A stretch of 64,000 bases of DNA from Sphingomonas panacis (GTDB lineage: Bacteria; Pseudomonadota; Alphaproteobacteria; Sphingomonadales; Sphingomonadaceae): NCBI RefSeq assembly GCF_001717955.1, contig NZ_CP014168.1, positions 2,823,501-2,887,500 on the forward strand. The letters run 5' to 3'. Numbering within the stretch: the stretch's first letter is position 1; each line of letters opens with the position of its first letter. The position numbers and the translations under genes are program-made. The notes beneath the pieces were generated by a model. It was not told the DNA's origin. It made no database searches and was given only the letters and a program-made list of their open reading frames with translations. Below are positions 26,653 through 35,410 of the stretch, in pieces.

Positions 26653-26669
26653 GTTCCACAATGTAGAAC
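26653..26669. promoter_or_regulatory. IclR/KdgR-like palindromic operator upstream of the TonB receptor
   Basis: GTTCCACAATGTAGAAC is a 17-base palindrome with 14 of 16 flanking bases paired, centred at 26661. It lies about 40 bases before the receptor ATG in the 221-base divergent promoter region shared with the pectin operon. The ACAnTGT core is the same as the core of the enterobacterial KdgR site. Together with the IclR gene 11 kb away, this makes it a candidate operator. An AT-rich palindrome-like AAAAT...ATTTT (26556-26572) also lies in the gap. Confidence 0.5.
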
Positions 26670-26709
26670 ATTGGGACAATAAAGATGCTATCAAAAGGGG
26701 AGGTTTGAC

Positions 26710-29688
26710 ATGGCACGTGCGTTCCAGAAGACATCGGCGTGGCTTCACTGCACGTCCGGTGTGGCATTGATGATCGCCGCCGGGACCGCACTTCCCGCAT
26801 ATGCCCAGACCCCCACCGACGACGCCAAACCGCAACCGACCGCCACGCCGCCGTCCGACTCGGACGTGCAGGATATCGTCGTCACCGGCTTCCGCGCCTC
26901 GCTCGACAGCGCGCTCAACCTCAAGCGCACGCAAACCGCTGCGGTGGATTCGATCGTCGCCGAGGACATCGGCAAGTTCCCGGATTCGAACCTCGCCGAA
27001 TCGATGCAGCGCATTCCGGGCGTTGCGCTCGCGCGGGGCGACGGCGGCGAGGGCAAGAACATCTCGGTGCGCGGCCTCGGCGCGCAGTTCACCCGCGTTC
27101 GCATCAACGGGATGGAAGGCGTTTCGCAGACCGGCAGCTCGGACATCTACGGCGCGGGCAACACCGGCCGCAGCTTCGACTTCAACGTCTTCCCGACCGA
27201 AATCTTCTCATCGCTATCGGTACGCAAGACGCCGTCGGCGGATGTCGAGGAAGGCTCGCTCGGCGCGACGGTCGATCTCGCCGCGCCGCATCCGCTCGAC
27301 CAGAAGGACGATTTCGTCGTCGCGGCGACCGGCCGGGCGATCTACGGCGAAATCTCCAAGCGCGCCGATCCGCGCGTATCCGCGCTGATATCGAAGAAAT
27401 TCGGAGAGGGCCGCTTCGGCATCCTCGGCTCGGTCGCCTACAACCAACGCCACTTGCGCGAAGTGGGCTATTCGGCGGTGGATATCCTGTCGGCCAACAC
27501 CAACGGCGGCTTCTGCTCGCCGATCGGCGCGCCGATCAACACCGCCGGCCAGACCCCGGCACAGCTCGCGCTTCGCGGTGTCACGGCGACCAATTGCAGC
27601 ACCAACAATCCGCGCACCGGCAGTCTTTCGGCCTATAACACGATCGTCAACGCGCGCCGGGCGGATGCGCCCAACACCGCCGGCAGTGGTGCGTTCTTCC
27701 CGCGCATTCCGCGCTACCTCAACTCGACGCAAAGCCAGGAGCGGATCGCCGGCACGCTGACGCTCCAGTTCAAGGATGGCGACGACACCGACATCTCGCT
27801 CGACCTGCTGTATTCGCGCTTCCACGTCATCCGCGACGACAATTATCTCGGGGCCATCTCGTTCGGCCGGTCGGCTTCGAACGACGGCCAGCCGATGACC
27901 TCCGTCACCGATCTGCAATTGTCCTCGCTGGGATCGGTACAATATGGCGCGTTCAACGGCGTCGATATCCGCTCCGAGGGCCTGCACGCCGATTTCACCT
28001 CGTCGTTCAAACAGGCCAATCTCAACTTCATGCACCGCTTCACCGACCGGCTGAAGATCACCGGCAAGTTCGGCCTCAACCAGTCGGTCTTCGACGATCA
28101 CCAGCGTATCCAGTATTTCATGGACGCGATCGATAAGAGCTTCACGCTCGATTATCGCAAGGGCGGCACCACCCCGCTGCTCGGTTTCGGGTTCGACGTC
28201 ACCAACCCGGCCAATTTCAACTATGCGCCGGGCCTCGCCGACGGCACCGTGCTCGGCGGCTTCTCGCTCCAGGGCAAGCCGGCCAAGACCACGACCGACG
28301 GCTATCTGGCCGAATTCGAAGCCGATTGGGAGATCAACGACGCGCTCACGCTGCGCGGCGGCGCGCAATATCGCCAGTCGAAACAATCGGGCATCGATAC
28401 GCGCTATTACACCGCCGACACGCTGGTGAAGGCGCTGCCCGCCGGCACGTCGCTTGCCAGCATCTCGTCGCAGATCAGCAACTTCGGCGCGTTGTGGGGC
28501 AATGGCGCGCCCGCGAGCTGGGCGACGCTCGACTGGAAGAAGCTCTACGACACCGCCAACCTCGGCGCGTCGCGGAGTTGCACCATCGAATGCGGTAGCC
28601 CCAAGCCGATCGTCCGCGAGGAGGAGAGGAGCGCGTTCGCGATGGGCGTGTTCGATCTGACCGATGCGATCGGTTTCGGCGTGCGTGGTGATGTCGGCGT
28701 GCGGTACATCAACACGCTGCAATTCTCTTCAGGCTATGTATCCGTCGCGAGCCCCGCCTCGCCGACCGGCGTGACCGGACTCTATGGCGCGGTGACGCGC
28801 AGTTACGACGATTGGCTGCCCTCCGCGAACATCGTGTTCGAGCCGGTCAGGAACCTGCTGCTGCGCGTATCCGGCGCCAAGGTGATGTCGCGGCCCGAAT
28901 TGGGCGTCCTCACGCCGACCAGCGGCGTCAACCCGGTCACCCGCACCGGCACGGTCAATAACCCTCTGCTCGAACCGATCCGCGCGAACACCTTCGATGC
29001 CGCGCTCGAATGGTATTTCCGGCCCGGCTCGCTGCTGTCGGCTGCGTTCTTCTACAAGGATATCAAGACCTACATCCAGAGCGTGACCAGCCTGGTGCCG
29101 TATACCGATCTCGGCCTGCCGGTGGCGCTGCTCGACGGCAGCAACACCCAGCCGACCGAATTGTTCAGCGTGACGCGCCCGGTCAACACGCCGGGCGGCA
29201 AGCTCAAGGGCGTCGAGATCAACGCGCAACTGCCGTTCACCTTCCTGCACGGTTTCCTGAGCAATTTCGGCGCGCTCGGCAATTACACCCACGTCACGTC
29301 GCGGATCAATTACTGCCTGACCAGCGTGGGCGGGGTCTGCACCGTGACCACCACCAACGATCTCGTCGGCCTGTCCAAGAACACCGCTTCGGGAACGCTC
29401 TACTACGAGGACCGCAAGTTCAGCATTCGTGGCACGGTCAATTATCGCGGGCCGTTCATTCGCGGCATCCCGGCCTCGGCGGGCAGCGATCTGCAAGGCA
29501 ATGCGCAGACCACCTATGTCGATGCGTCGGCCTCGTACAACATCACCGACAATTTCAAGCTCATCATCGAGGCGCAGAACCTCACCGATCAGCAGAACCG
29601 GCTCTATACCGACAGCCAGCGCAAGGACACTTTGTACCAGACGCGCGTGGGCCGTACCTTCGCGGTGGGCGTCAACGCGCGGTTCTGA
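26710..29688 (+). CDS. TonB-dependent outer-membrane receptor for pectin-derived oligosaccharides
   Basis: 992-residue receptor with a signal peptide ending LPAYAQ, a TonB box-like segment DIVVTGFRASL at about residues 55-65, and a plug domain (FPDSNLAESMQRIPGV, GKNISVRGLGAQFTRVRINGM). A long beta-barrel ends in the aromatic terminus VGVNARF. This TBDR type (start DIVVTG, plug NLAESMQRIPGV) is widespread in sphingomonads and Caulobacter for carbohydrate uptake. Its divergent placement against CE12-GH28-GH35-GH53-GH105-MFS suggests it imports rhamnogalacturonan or galactan oligomers. An AGGGGAGG ribosome site precedes the ATG. Substrate is inferred. Confidence 0.9.
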   Translation: MARAFQKTSAWLHCTSGVALMIAAGTALPAYAQTPTDDAKPQPTATPPSDSDVQDIVVTGFRASLDSALNLKRTQTAAVDSIVAEDIGKFPDSNLAESMQRIPGVALARGDGGEGKNISVRGLGAQFTRVRINGMEGVSQTGSSDIYGAGNTGRSFDFNVFPTEIFSSLSVRKTPSADVEEGSLGATVDLAAPHPLDQKDDFVVAATGRAIYGEISKRADPRVSALISKKFGEGRFGILGSVAYNQRHLREVGYSAVDILSANTNGGFCSPIGAPINTAGQTPAQLALRGVTATNCSTNNPRTGSLSAYNTIVNARRADAPNTAGSGAFFPRIPRYLNSTQSQERIAGTLTLQFKDGDDTDISLDLLYSRFHVIRDDNYLGAISFGRSASNDGQPMTSVTDLQLSSLGSVQYGAFNGVDIRSEGLHADFTSSFKQANLNFMHRFTDRLKITGKFGLNQSVFDDHQRIQYFMDAIDKSFTLDYRKGGTTPLLGFGFDVTNPANFNYAPGLADGTVLGGFSLQGKPAKTTTDGYLAEFEADWEINDALTLRGGAQYRQSKQSGIDTRYYTADTLVKALPAGTSLASISSQISNFGALWGNGAPASWATLDWKKLYDTANLGASRSCTIECGSPKPIVREEERSAFAMGVFDLTDAIGFGVRGDVGVRYINTLQFSSGYVSVASPASPTGVTGLYGAVTRSYDDWLPSANIVFEPVRNLLLRVSGAKVMSRPELGVLTPTSGVNPVTRTGTVNNPLLEPIRANTFDAALEWYFRPGSLLSAAFFYKDIKTYIQSVTSLVPYTDLGLPVALLDGSNTQPTELFSVTRPVNTPGGKLKGVEINAQLPFTFLHGFLSNFGALGNYTHVTSRINYCLTSVGGVCTVTTTNDLVGLSKNTASGTLYYEDRKFSIRGTVNYRGPFIRGIPASAGSDLQGNAQTTYVDASASYNITDNFKLIIEAQNLTDQQNRLYTDSQRKDTLYQTRVGRTFAVGVNARF

Positions 29689-29700
29689 GGGAGGGAGCGC

Positions 29701-31146
29701 CTAGCGCTCCCGCCCGTCAATGATGCGGAATTCGCCGCTGCAATGGAGCATGCTCATCAGATAGAGCATGCCGTCGAAATAGCGTTGCTCGCCGGTCGGC
29801 AGCGGCATGTCCCACAGCGCCCTGAGGAACGCCTTCGAGTTCGCACCGGGCGTGGCCGCGAAGCCGCCCACGGCTGCGGCGGCGAGCATGCCCGGCGAGT
29901 GGCGGGTCGAGAGCGGCTCGCCATCGAGCGTGTAGCGGTCGGCGAAGCGGTCGATACCCTGCGCAGAGAGGAAGCCCTGCACGCGGTCACTCAGCACCCG
30001 CTGGCGCAAATCCTTGCCCCACCAGGCGTAATCGACCGACCAGTTGCTGACCGTGCGCCAGCTATCATAGCCGAACGGATCGGGCTTGCCGTCGCGCGTG
30101 AGCATCGTCGATCCGTCGAAATGGCTGCGATCCGGGGCAAGGCCGGTCTTCGGGTCGGTGACCGTGACGAAGAACGCGCGACTGGCATCGGCGGCGCGCG
30201 CCCAGAAGGCGCGATCCTCGACCGGACCCCAGCGCGCCCACAATTCGTAGAAGGCGGGCAGATGGTAGGAGGCGTCGGTGCCTTCGACATTGGTCTCCGC
30301 CACGAAACGCACCATCGTATGCGCCTCATCCACCATCGGTCCAACGGTGACGGGGCGCGGGCGGCGGTCGGGGTGGTAGGGCGGCCAGGGCGTGCCCGCT
30401 TTCGCCGCCTCGGCAGCCGCCGCGCGATTGTTGAGGCTTGGCCACGGCACGTCGGGTTCGACGAACGGCGCATCGCCGGGGTGGATGCGGAACGGCGGGG
30501 TTCCGGTCAGCAGCGGATGGTGGCGCATACCGCGCAGGATGCGATCGGCCTCGGCCTGATAATCGTAGATGCCCTTGCCATTGCCCCAGCGCCGCGCGGC
30601 GAACAGCAAGGCCATCGCATAATATTCCTCACCGTCAGGCGCGGCGCCGGTCGAACGCGGCGATCCGTCGGTCGCCATCGACCAGGCGAAATAGCCGACC
30701 GAGGGGTTCTTGGGATCGGTGACGAGCATGTGAGTCTTCGACCAGTTCCACAGCGCGTCGAACTCGCGCTTGTGGCCGAGCTGGACGGCGATCATCATGC
30801 CGTAGCTCATGCCCTCGGTGCGGGCATCGTTGTTCGCCCAGTCGGTGATGTAGGCGAGCGGGCCATTGGCATTGGCGCCGGTCTCGAAATAGACGCGCTG
30901 TTCCTGCCCGTCTCCGTGGAAGAATTGCTGGAACGCCGCCTCCATCTTGGCCCGCGCCGCGCCCGGCTTGGTGCCGAGCTGCTCGGCGAAGAGATCGCGG
31001 TAGCGGTGAGTCTTGAACGCGCCTTGGCCGTCGCCGGGAAAGTGTGTGGCCGGCGCGGGCGGCTGCGCGAACGCCGGGCCGATCGCCAGCAGACCAGCGG
31101 CGATCGCGGCGGTCAGGATCGTAGCGCGCGGACGATTGATAGCCAT
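29701..31146 (-). CDS. Exported GH8 enzyme, probably reducing-end xylose-releasing exo-oligoxylanase-like
   Basis: 481-residue secreted (alpha/alpha)6-barrel glycosidase of family GH8. Signal peptide ends GPAFAQ. The acid catalyst is E111 in ARTEGMSYGMMIAVQLG, the sequence context of Rex enzymes, and the base is likely D361 (FGYDSWRTVSNW). Family signatures YFAWSMATDGSP and DGEEYYAMAL are present. GH8 also includes cellulases and chitosanases, so xylan activity is a best guess. It is convergent with the TonB receptor (12-base gap) and divergent from an exported esterase gene. Confidence 0.85.
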   Translation of the reverse strand: MAINRPRATILTAAIAAGLLAIGPAFAQPPAPATHFPGDGQGAFKTHRYRDLFAEQLGTKPGAARAKMEAAFQQFFHGDGQEQRVYFETGANANGPLAYITDWANNDARTEGMSYGMMIAVQLGHKREFDALWNWSKTHMLVTDPKNPSVGYFAWSMATDGSPRSTGAAPDGEEYYAMALLFAARRWGNGKGIYDYQAEADRILRGMRHHPLLTGTPPFRIHPGDAPFVEPDVPWPSLNNRAAAAEAAKAGTPWPPYHPDRRPRPVTVGPMVDEAHTMVRFVAETNVEGTDASYHLPAFYELWARWGPVEDRAFWARAADASRAFFVTVTDPKTGLAPDRSHFDGSTMLTRDGKPDPFGYDSWRTVSNWSVDYAWWGKDLRQRVLSDRVQGFLSAQGIDRFADRYTLDGEPLSTRHSPGMLAAAAVGGFAATPGANSKAFLRALWDMPLPTGEQRYFDGMLYLMSMLHCSGEFRIIDGRER

Positions 31147-31177
31147 TGTACATCCTCTCGCAAACCGCCGGCATCCG

Positions 31178-31273
31178 CCGATCGGTATTATGATAGCGCA
31201 ACCATAAAGCACGGATCTGGAAGCGCAATCGCGCTTCCGTATCCCACGCCCGCTGCTATGATATCGGTAACGG
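31178..31273. promoter_or_regulatory. Divergent promoter region with facing GCTATNATA boxes
   Basis: Between the GH8 gene and the esterase, CGGTATTATGATAGC (31183-31197) and GCTATGATATCGGTAAC (31255-31271) place a GCTAT[C/G]ATA box in opposite orientations, each next to its own gene. CCGATCGG at 31178-31185 adds local symmetry. CGGTAAC also occurs (as GTTACCG) before the PL10 gene at 38101-38107. This suggests a shared regulator for these two outlying transcription units. Confidence 0.35.
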
Positions 31274-31304
31274 CAGGCAACGGCCGAGTCATGGGAGAGA
31301 CCTG

Positions 31305-32189
31305 ATGCGCAAGACCGGATGGATACTGCTGGCCTGCGCCGCGCTGCTCGCAAATGCGCCCCAAGACCCCGATCCGGTCCCGCCGCCCACATTCGTCTCG
31401 ATCCCGCTCTGGCCCAAAGGTCCGCCCGGCAAGGATACGCGCCTGGTCACGCCCGAGGTGGCGCGCGATTATTGGGTGCGCAACGTCCGCACTCCGTCGC
31501 TACTCGCGTTCCCGGCGCTGCCCGCGCACAACAATGGCGCGGCGATCGTCGTCATTCCCGGCGGCGGGCACAAGATCCTCGTCTGGACCAACGAAGGCAC
31601 CAAGGCGGCGACCGCACTCAACCGGATGGGCATCTCGGCGTTCGTGCTCAAATACCGGCTCGCGCGCGAACCCGGCTCGCCGTATTCGATCGAGGGCGAC
31701 GCTGCGGACGATGCACGCCGGGCGGTGCGCTGGGTGCGCGCGCATGCGGCGGAGTATGGCGTCGATCCGGCGCGGGTCGGCGTGATGGGCTTTTCGGCGG
31801 GCGGCGAACTCGTCTCGCTGATCGCGGACAATCCCGAACCGGCGGGGCGGCCGAAGACCGACGCGATCGATTCGCTTTCGGCGCGGCCCGACTTCCAGGT
31901 GCTGGTCTTTCCCGGCCCGCTCGGCATTCCGGGCACCGCCGCCGCATCCGCGCCGCCGGCGTTCATCACCGCCGGCAGCCTCGATCCGTGCTGCGCCGCG
32001 CCGTCTGTCGCGCTGTACGAGCAGTTGCGCAAGGCGGGCGTGCAGGCCGAACTGCACATGTATGCCGACAGCGGCCACGCCTTCAATCTCGACGAGTCGA
32101 ACCGCATCGGCATCCTGCATTGGCCCGACCGGCTCAACGACTGGCTCGCCGACGGCGGCTGGCTATCCCCGCGCCCGCCGGCGCGGTGA
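31305..32189 (+). CDS. Exported alpha/beta-hydrolase, acetyl-xylan-esterase-like
   Basis: 294 residues with a signal peptide (MRKTGWILLACAALLANA). The alpha/beta-hydrolase fold has an oxyanion loop VVIPGGGHKIL, the nucleophile elbow GFSAGGELVS, and acid/base in AGSLDPCC and DSGHAFNLDE. It belongs to the BD-FAE/acetyl-xylan esterase group and would remove acetyl or feruloyl groups from plant polysaccharides in the periplasm. It is divergent from GH8, which suggests a joint role on xylo- or pectic oligomers. It is convergent with malQ, with 4 bases between stops. Confidence 0.78.
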   Translation: MRKTGWILLACAALLANAPQDPDPVPPPTFVSIPLWPKGPPGKDTRLVTPEVARDYWVRNVRTPSLLAFPALPAHNNGAAIVVIPGGGHKILVWTNEGTKAATALNRMGISAFVLKYRLAREPGSPYSIEGDAADDARRAVRWVRAHAAEYGVDPARVGVMGFSAGGELVSLIADNPEPAGRPKTDAIDSLSARPDFQVLVFPGPLGIPGTAAASAPPAFITAGSLDPCCAAPSVALYEQLRKAGVQAELHMYADSGHAFNLDESNRIGILHWPDRLNDWLADGGWLSPRPPAR

Positions 32190-32193
32190 CCGC

Positions 32194-34161
32194 TCATGCC
32201 CGGCGCGTCGCGTCCAGCGTGGCGAGCCGCGCGGTCACGTCGGCGCGCGCGAGCAGCGCGTCGGTCGCCTCTGGCATGCGGCGGCGCCAGTTGGGATGTT
32301 CGTCGATCGTACCGGGCAGGTTGGGCTGTTCGACCGCGCCGATGACATCCTCGAACGGCACGATCGCCAGCGCGGACGGGGTCGAACCGATGAAGGCGAG
32401 CGCGGCATCGACGGCGGGGGCTGGCTCCTGTGCGGTGGGTTCTGGTCCGTCCGCCACATTCGCCGTCACGAAGGCGCTCCACAGCCTTTCGCGGTCTTCG
32501 GCCCGCGCTGCCTGATCTGCGGTTTCGTCGGCGGCGGACGAACTGCGCCCGAGCCGCCACGTCCAGTCGATGTCGCGTCCGCGCCACCAGCCGGCGACGG
32601 TGGCAAGGTCGTGCGTTCCAGTCATCGCCGCCGCGTCGCGGGCGTAGCTGGCGGGGGGGCGGAAGCCGCCGTCCGCGTAACGCTCGAACCACAGCACGCG
32701 CATGCCGAGCATTGCCCGCTCGTCCATCGCCGGGCGGAAACCCTCGGGCACGGTGCCGAGGTCTTCGCCGATCACGACTGCCCGGGCGCGGTGCGATTCG
32801 AGCGCAATGAGGCGGAGCATGTCCTCCATCGGCATGGTCAGATACGCGCCCTCGGTGGGCGACGCGCCTTCGGGCACCACCCACAACCGACGTAGCCCGA
32901 GCGCGTGGTCGATACGGATGCCGCCCGCGTGGCCGATCGCGGCGCGCATCGTCGCGATGAACGGCGCGAAGCCGGTGCGCTGCAACGCGCGCGGCGCGAA
33001 AGCGGTGATGCCCCAGCTTTGCCCGTCGGGGCCGAGCGGATCGGGCGGCGCGCCGATCGACAGGCCGGTGAGCAGATCGTCGGGGCGGCTCCAGGCATGG
33101 CTGCCGCCGGTGTCCATGCCGACCGCGAGATCGGCGATCAGCCCGACGCCCATGCCGGCATCGGTGGCGGCGTGCTGCGCGGCTTGCAGGCTGCGCGCGG
33201 CGAGCCATTGCAGGAACAGGTAGAAGCCGACCTCTTCGCCGTGTTCGGTGGCGAAGCTGGCGACCGCTGCGCTGGCGGGGTCGTGATAGGCCACCGGCCA
33301 GTCCCGCCAGCCGCGTGCGCCGGTGCGCGCGAAGAAATGCGCGTGCAGCGCATCGAAGCGGGCGTGGCGTTCGAGGTCTTCGCCACCGTCGTCGGCGTAG
33401 GCGGCGACTTCGGTGCGGATCGCTTCCGGGCGGGCGTCATAGGCTGCGCGCAGGATGCGCAGCCGCTCGGGGATGGCGTGATGCCAGTCGATCAGGTCGC
33501 CGCTTGGCGGGGTGCTGGCGGATGCGCCGGCGAGCGCCGGATCGGCGTAGAGGACGTTCAGGAAGGACCGGGTCGATGGCGCATAGGGGCTGAAGCGGCT
33601 GCTGTCGGCGGGGAACAGCGCGTGGACCGGGCTGATCGCGAGCGCATCGGCGCCGCGCGCGGCGAAAGCGCGGGCGGTGTTGGCGAGCGTGCCGAAATCG
33701 CCGAACGCGGTGGCGGAGCCGTCTCGCAACGCGGCGATCTGGACCGACGGCGCCCAGATGCGGCGGCTGCCGACCGCGTCCGCGACCGAGAAGCAGCGCG
33801 ACGGCGCGACGGCGAGGCGGATTTCGCGATCACCGACGATGAGGCGATGGTAGCCGGGGGTGGCGATCGCCGGGATTTCGAGGCGGTCGCCGGTTTCCGT
33901 CAGCATGATGTCGCTGCGGCTGCCATCCTCGAAGACCACGTCGGCCAGCCCCGCCGCGCCGCAGCCCGAGGGGAGGGCGATCGGCCGCCCGGCATCGCCG
34001 CTGACGAAGTCGCACGCAGCCGGGTCGTCCGGCGTTGGGTCGCCGAGCGCGGCGAGGATCGCCGTCAGCGATTCGTCGGAGACACGCTGCGGCTTGCCCT
34101 GCGCATCTTCCCAGTCGATCTGTAGCCCGGCGGCGCGTGCGTGGTCGTGGAGTGTGCTCAT
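32194..34161 (-). CDS. malQ: 4-alpha-glucanotransferase (amylomaltase)
   Basis: 655-residue GH77 enzyme that transfers maltosyl units between alpha-1,4-glucans. The C-terminal barrel carries GIRIDHALGLRRLW (catalytic Asp), VIGEDLGTVPEG (acid/base Glu) and TGTHDLATVAGWW (transition-state Asp). The N-terminal extension is that of the large proteobacterial MalQ type. The ATG at 34161 is preferred over an upstream GTG because of GAGGAG spacing. Usually malQ sits with glgX and tre genes; here it lies 19 kb from glgX-treZ-treY, inside the pectin locus. Confidence 0.93.
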   Translation of the reverse strand: MSTLHDHARAAGLQIDWEDAQGKPQRVSDESLTAILAALGDPTPDDPAACDFVSGDAGRPIALPSGCGAAGLADVVFEDGSRSDIMLTETGDRLEIPAIATPGYHRLIVGDREIRLAVAPSRCFSVADAVGSRRIWAPSVQIAALRDGSATAFGDFGTLANTARAFAARGADALAISPVHALFPADSSRFSPYAPSTRSFLNVLYADPALAGASASTPPSGDLIDWHHAIPERLRILRAAYDARPEAIRTEVAAYADDGGEDLERHARFDALHAHFFARTGARGWRDWPVAYHDPASAAVASFATEHGEEVGFYLFLQWLAARSLQAAQHAATDAGMGVGLIADLAVGMDTGGSHAWSRPDDLLTGLSIGAPPDPLGPDGQSWGITAFAPRALQRTGFAPFIATMRAAIGHAGGIRIDHALGLRRLWVVPEGASPTEGAYLTMPMEDMLRLIALESHRARAVVIGEDLGTVPEGFRPAMDERAMLGMRVLWFERYADGGFRPPASYARDAAAMTGTHDLATVAGWWRGRDIDWTWRLGRSSSAADETADQAARAEDRERLWSAFVTANVADGPEPTAQEPAPAVDAALAFIGSTPSALAIVPFEDVIGAVEQPNLPGTIDEHPNWRRRMPEATDALLARADVTARLATLDATRRA

Positions 34162-34309
34162 GGTTCGATTCACTCCTCTGGTCGGTCGATCGTGTCAAAG
34201 CGCGATCTCGCGCTTGGTTGCGTTGGAAACGGCTGGAAGCAATGCCGTAAATCTGTAACAGACTCGGCTTGCACCCCATCGGAGCATACCCATCCGTCAA
34301 ATCGCCGCC

Positions 34310-35410
34310 TTGCCGTACCGCTCCGAAGCACATGCGATCGATGCGCCGGTCCGAATCCTGCTGGTCACGTCGCGCGAAACGCGGCGCTGGGTGATCCCCA
34401 AGGGCAACCACCCGGCGGGAATGAGCGCACACGCCGCCGCCGCGCTGGAGGCCGAGGAAGAGGCGGGCGTGCAGGGGCTGATCTGCCCCGAGCCGCTCGG
34501 CTCCTACCGCTACCGCAAGAAACGCCGCAGTGGCGCATCGCTGCTGATCGATGTCGACGTTTTTCCGCTCGCCGTCAGCAACGAACTCACCGCCTGGAAG
34601 GAGCAGGCGCAGCGGGAACGGCGCTGGGTCAGCCTCGCCGAAGCGGCGGAAATGGTCGACGAACCGGATTTGCGTGACCTGATCCGATCTTTCGGCCAAG
34701 CGGAATTCAGGGCGGCAGCGCAGCGTACCGGCATCCTCCATGCCGTCGCCGCGCGATCGAAGGTGAGTGGCATGTTTGCGTGGTTTCAAAGATTGCTTCC
34801 GAAGTCAGGCAATTTCTTCGATCTGTTCGAGGCGCATGCCATGACCGTCGTCGCCGGCGCGAACGCGCTGTCGCGGCTGCTGCAGGATGGCGACCGCGAG
34901 CATATCCGCGAGGTGATCGAGCGCGAGCATGACGCCGACGAGATCATCCGCGAGGTGCTGACCACCGTTCGCGAGACCTTCCTGACCCCCTTCGATCGCG
35001 GCGCGATCACCAGCCTGATCGGTTCGCTCGACGATGCGATCGACGAGATGCAGGCGGCGGTGCAGGCGATCGACATGTACGACATGACCGTGTTCGAGCC
35101 GGAAATGAAGGACATGGCCGCGATCATCGTCGATGCGGCGCGGCTCACCGCCGAGGCGATGCCGCTGCTGCGCGATGTCGCGCGCAATGGTGTGCGACTC
35201 CACGAACTGACCGAGCGGCTGGTGCGGATGGAGAGCCACGGCGACGACATCCACACCGCCGGGCTGAAACGCGCGTTCAAGGAGCTGGGGCCGATCGACG
35301 CGCTGCGCTTCTCCGTTCAGCGCGAGGTCTACAAGCATCTCGAACGGATCATCGACGCGTTCGAGGATGTCGCGAACGAGATCGACGGCATCGTCATCGA
35401 TCACGCCTGA
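34310..35410 (+). CDS. Nudix hydrolase fused to DUF47 (PhoU-like) phosphate-transport accessory protein
   Basis: One open frame of 366 residues joins two usually separate proteins. Residues 1-150 are a Nudix domain (WVIPKGNHPAG; box G32...L46-E-A-E-E-E-A-G-V) in which the box Arg is Leu46 and the first Glu is Met38. Residues 155-366 form a complete DUF47 helical domain (MFAWFQRLLPKSGNFFDLFEAHA...), the partner of PiT transporters. An internal ATG at 34772 has AAGGTGAG eight bases upstream and could give a free DUF47 protein. The only standard start for the whole frame is TTG at 34310. Homology-like coding (IRQIAALPYR) seems to extend a few codons upstream without a standard start. Its stop overlaps the pit ATG. 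Confidence 0.8.
   Translation: MPYRSEAHAIDAPVRILLVTSRETRRWVIPKGNHPAGMSAHAAAALEAEEEAGVQGLICPEPLGSYRYRKKRRSGASLLIDVDVFPLAVSNELTAWKEQAQRERRWVSLAEAAEMVDEPDLRDLIRSFGQAEFRAAAQRTGILHAVAARSKVSGMFAWFQRLLPKSGNFFDLFEAHAMTVVAGANALSRLLQDGDREHIREVIEREHDADEIIREVLTTVRETFLTPFDRGAITSLIGSLDDAIDEMQAAVQAIDMYDMTVFEPEMKDMAAIIVDAARLTAEAMPLLRDVARNGVRLHELTERLVRMESHGDDIHTAGLKRAFKELGPIDALRFSVQREVYKHLERIIDAFEDVANEIDGIVIDHA

Noticed and set aside
26489..26800. Upstream extension of the CE12-like gene across the divergent promoter
   Set aside because: It would overlap the TonB receptor start and the operator region, and it lacks esterase-like sequence. A TTG with an ideal ribosome site fits the signal peptide.
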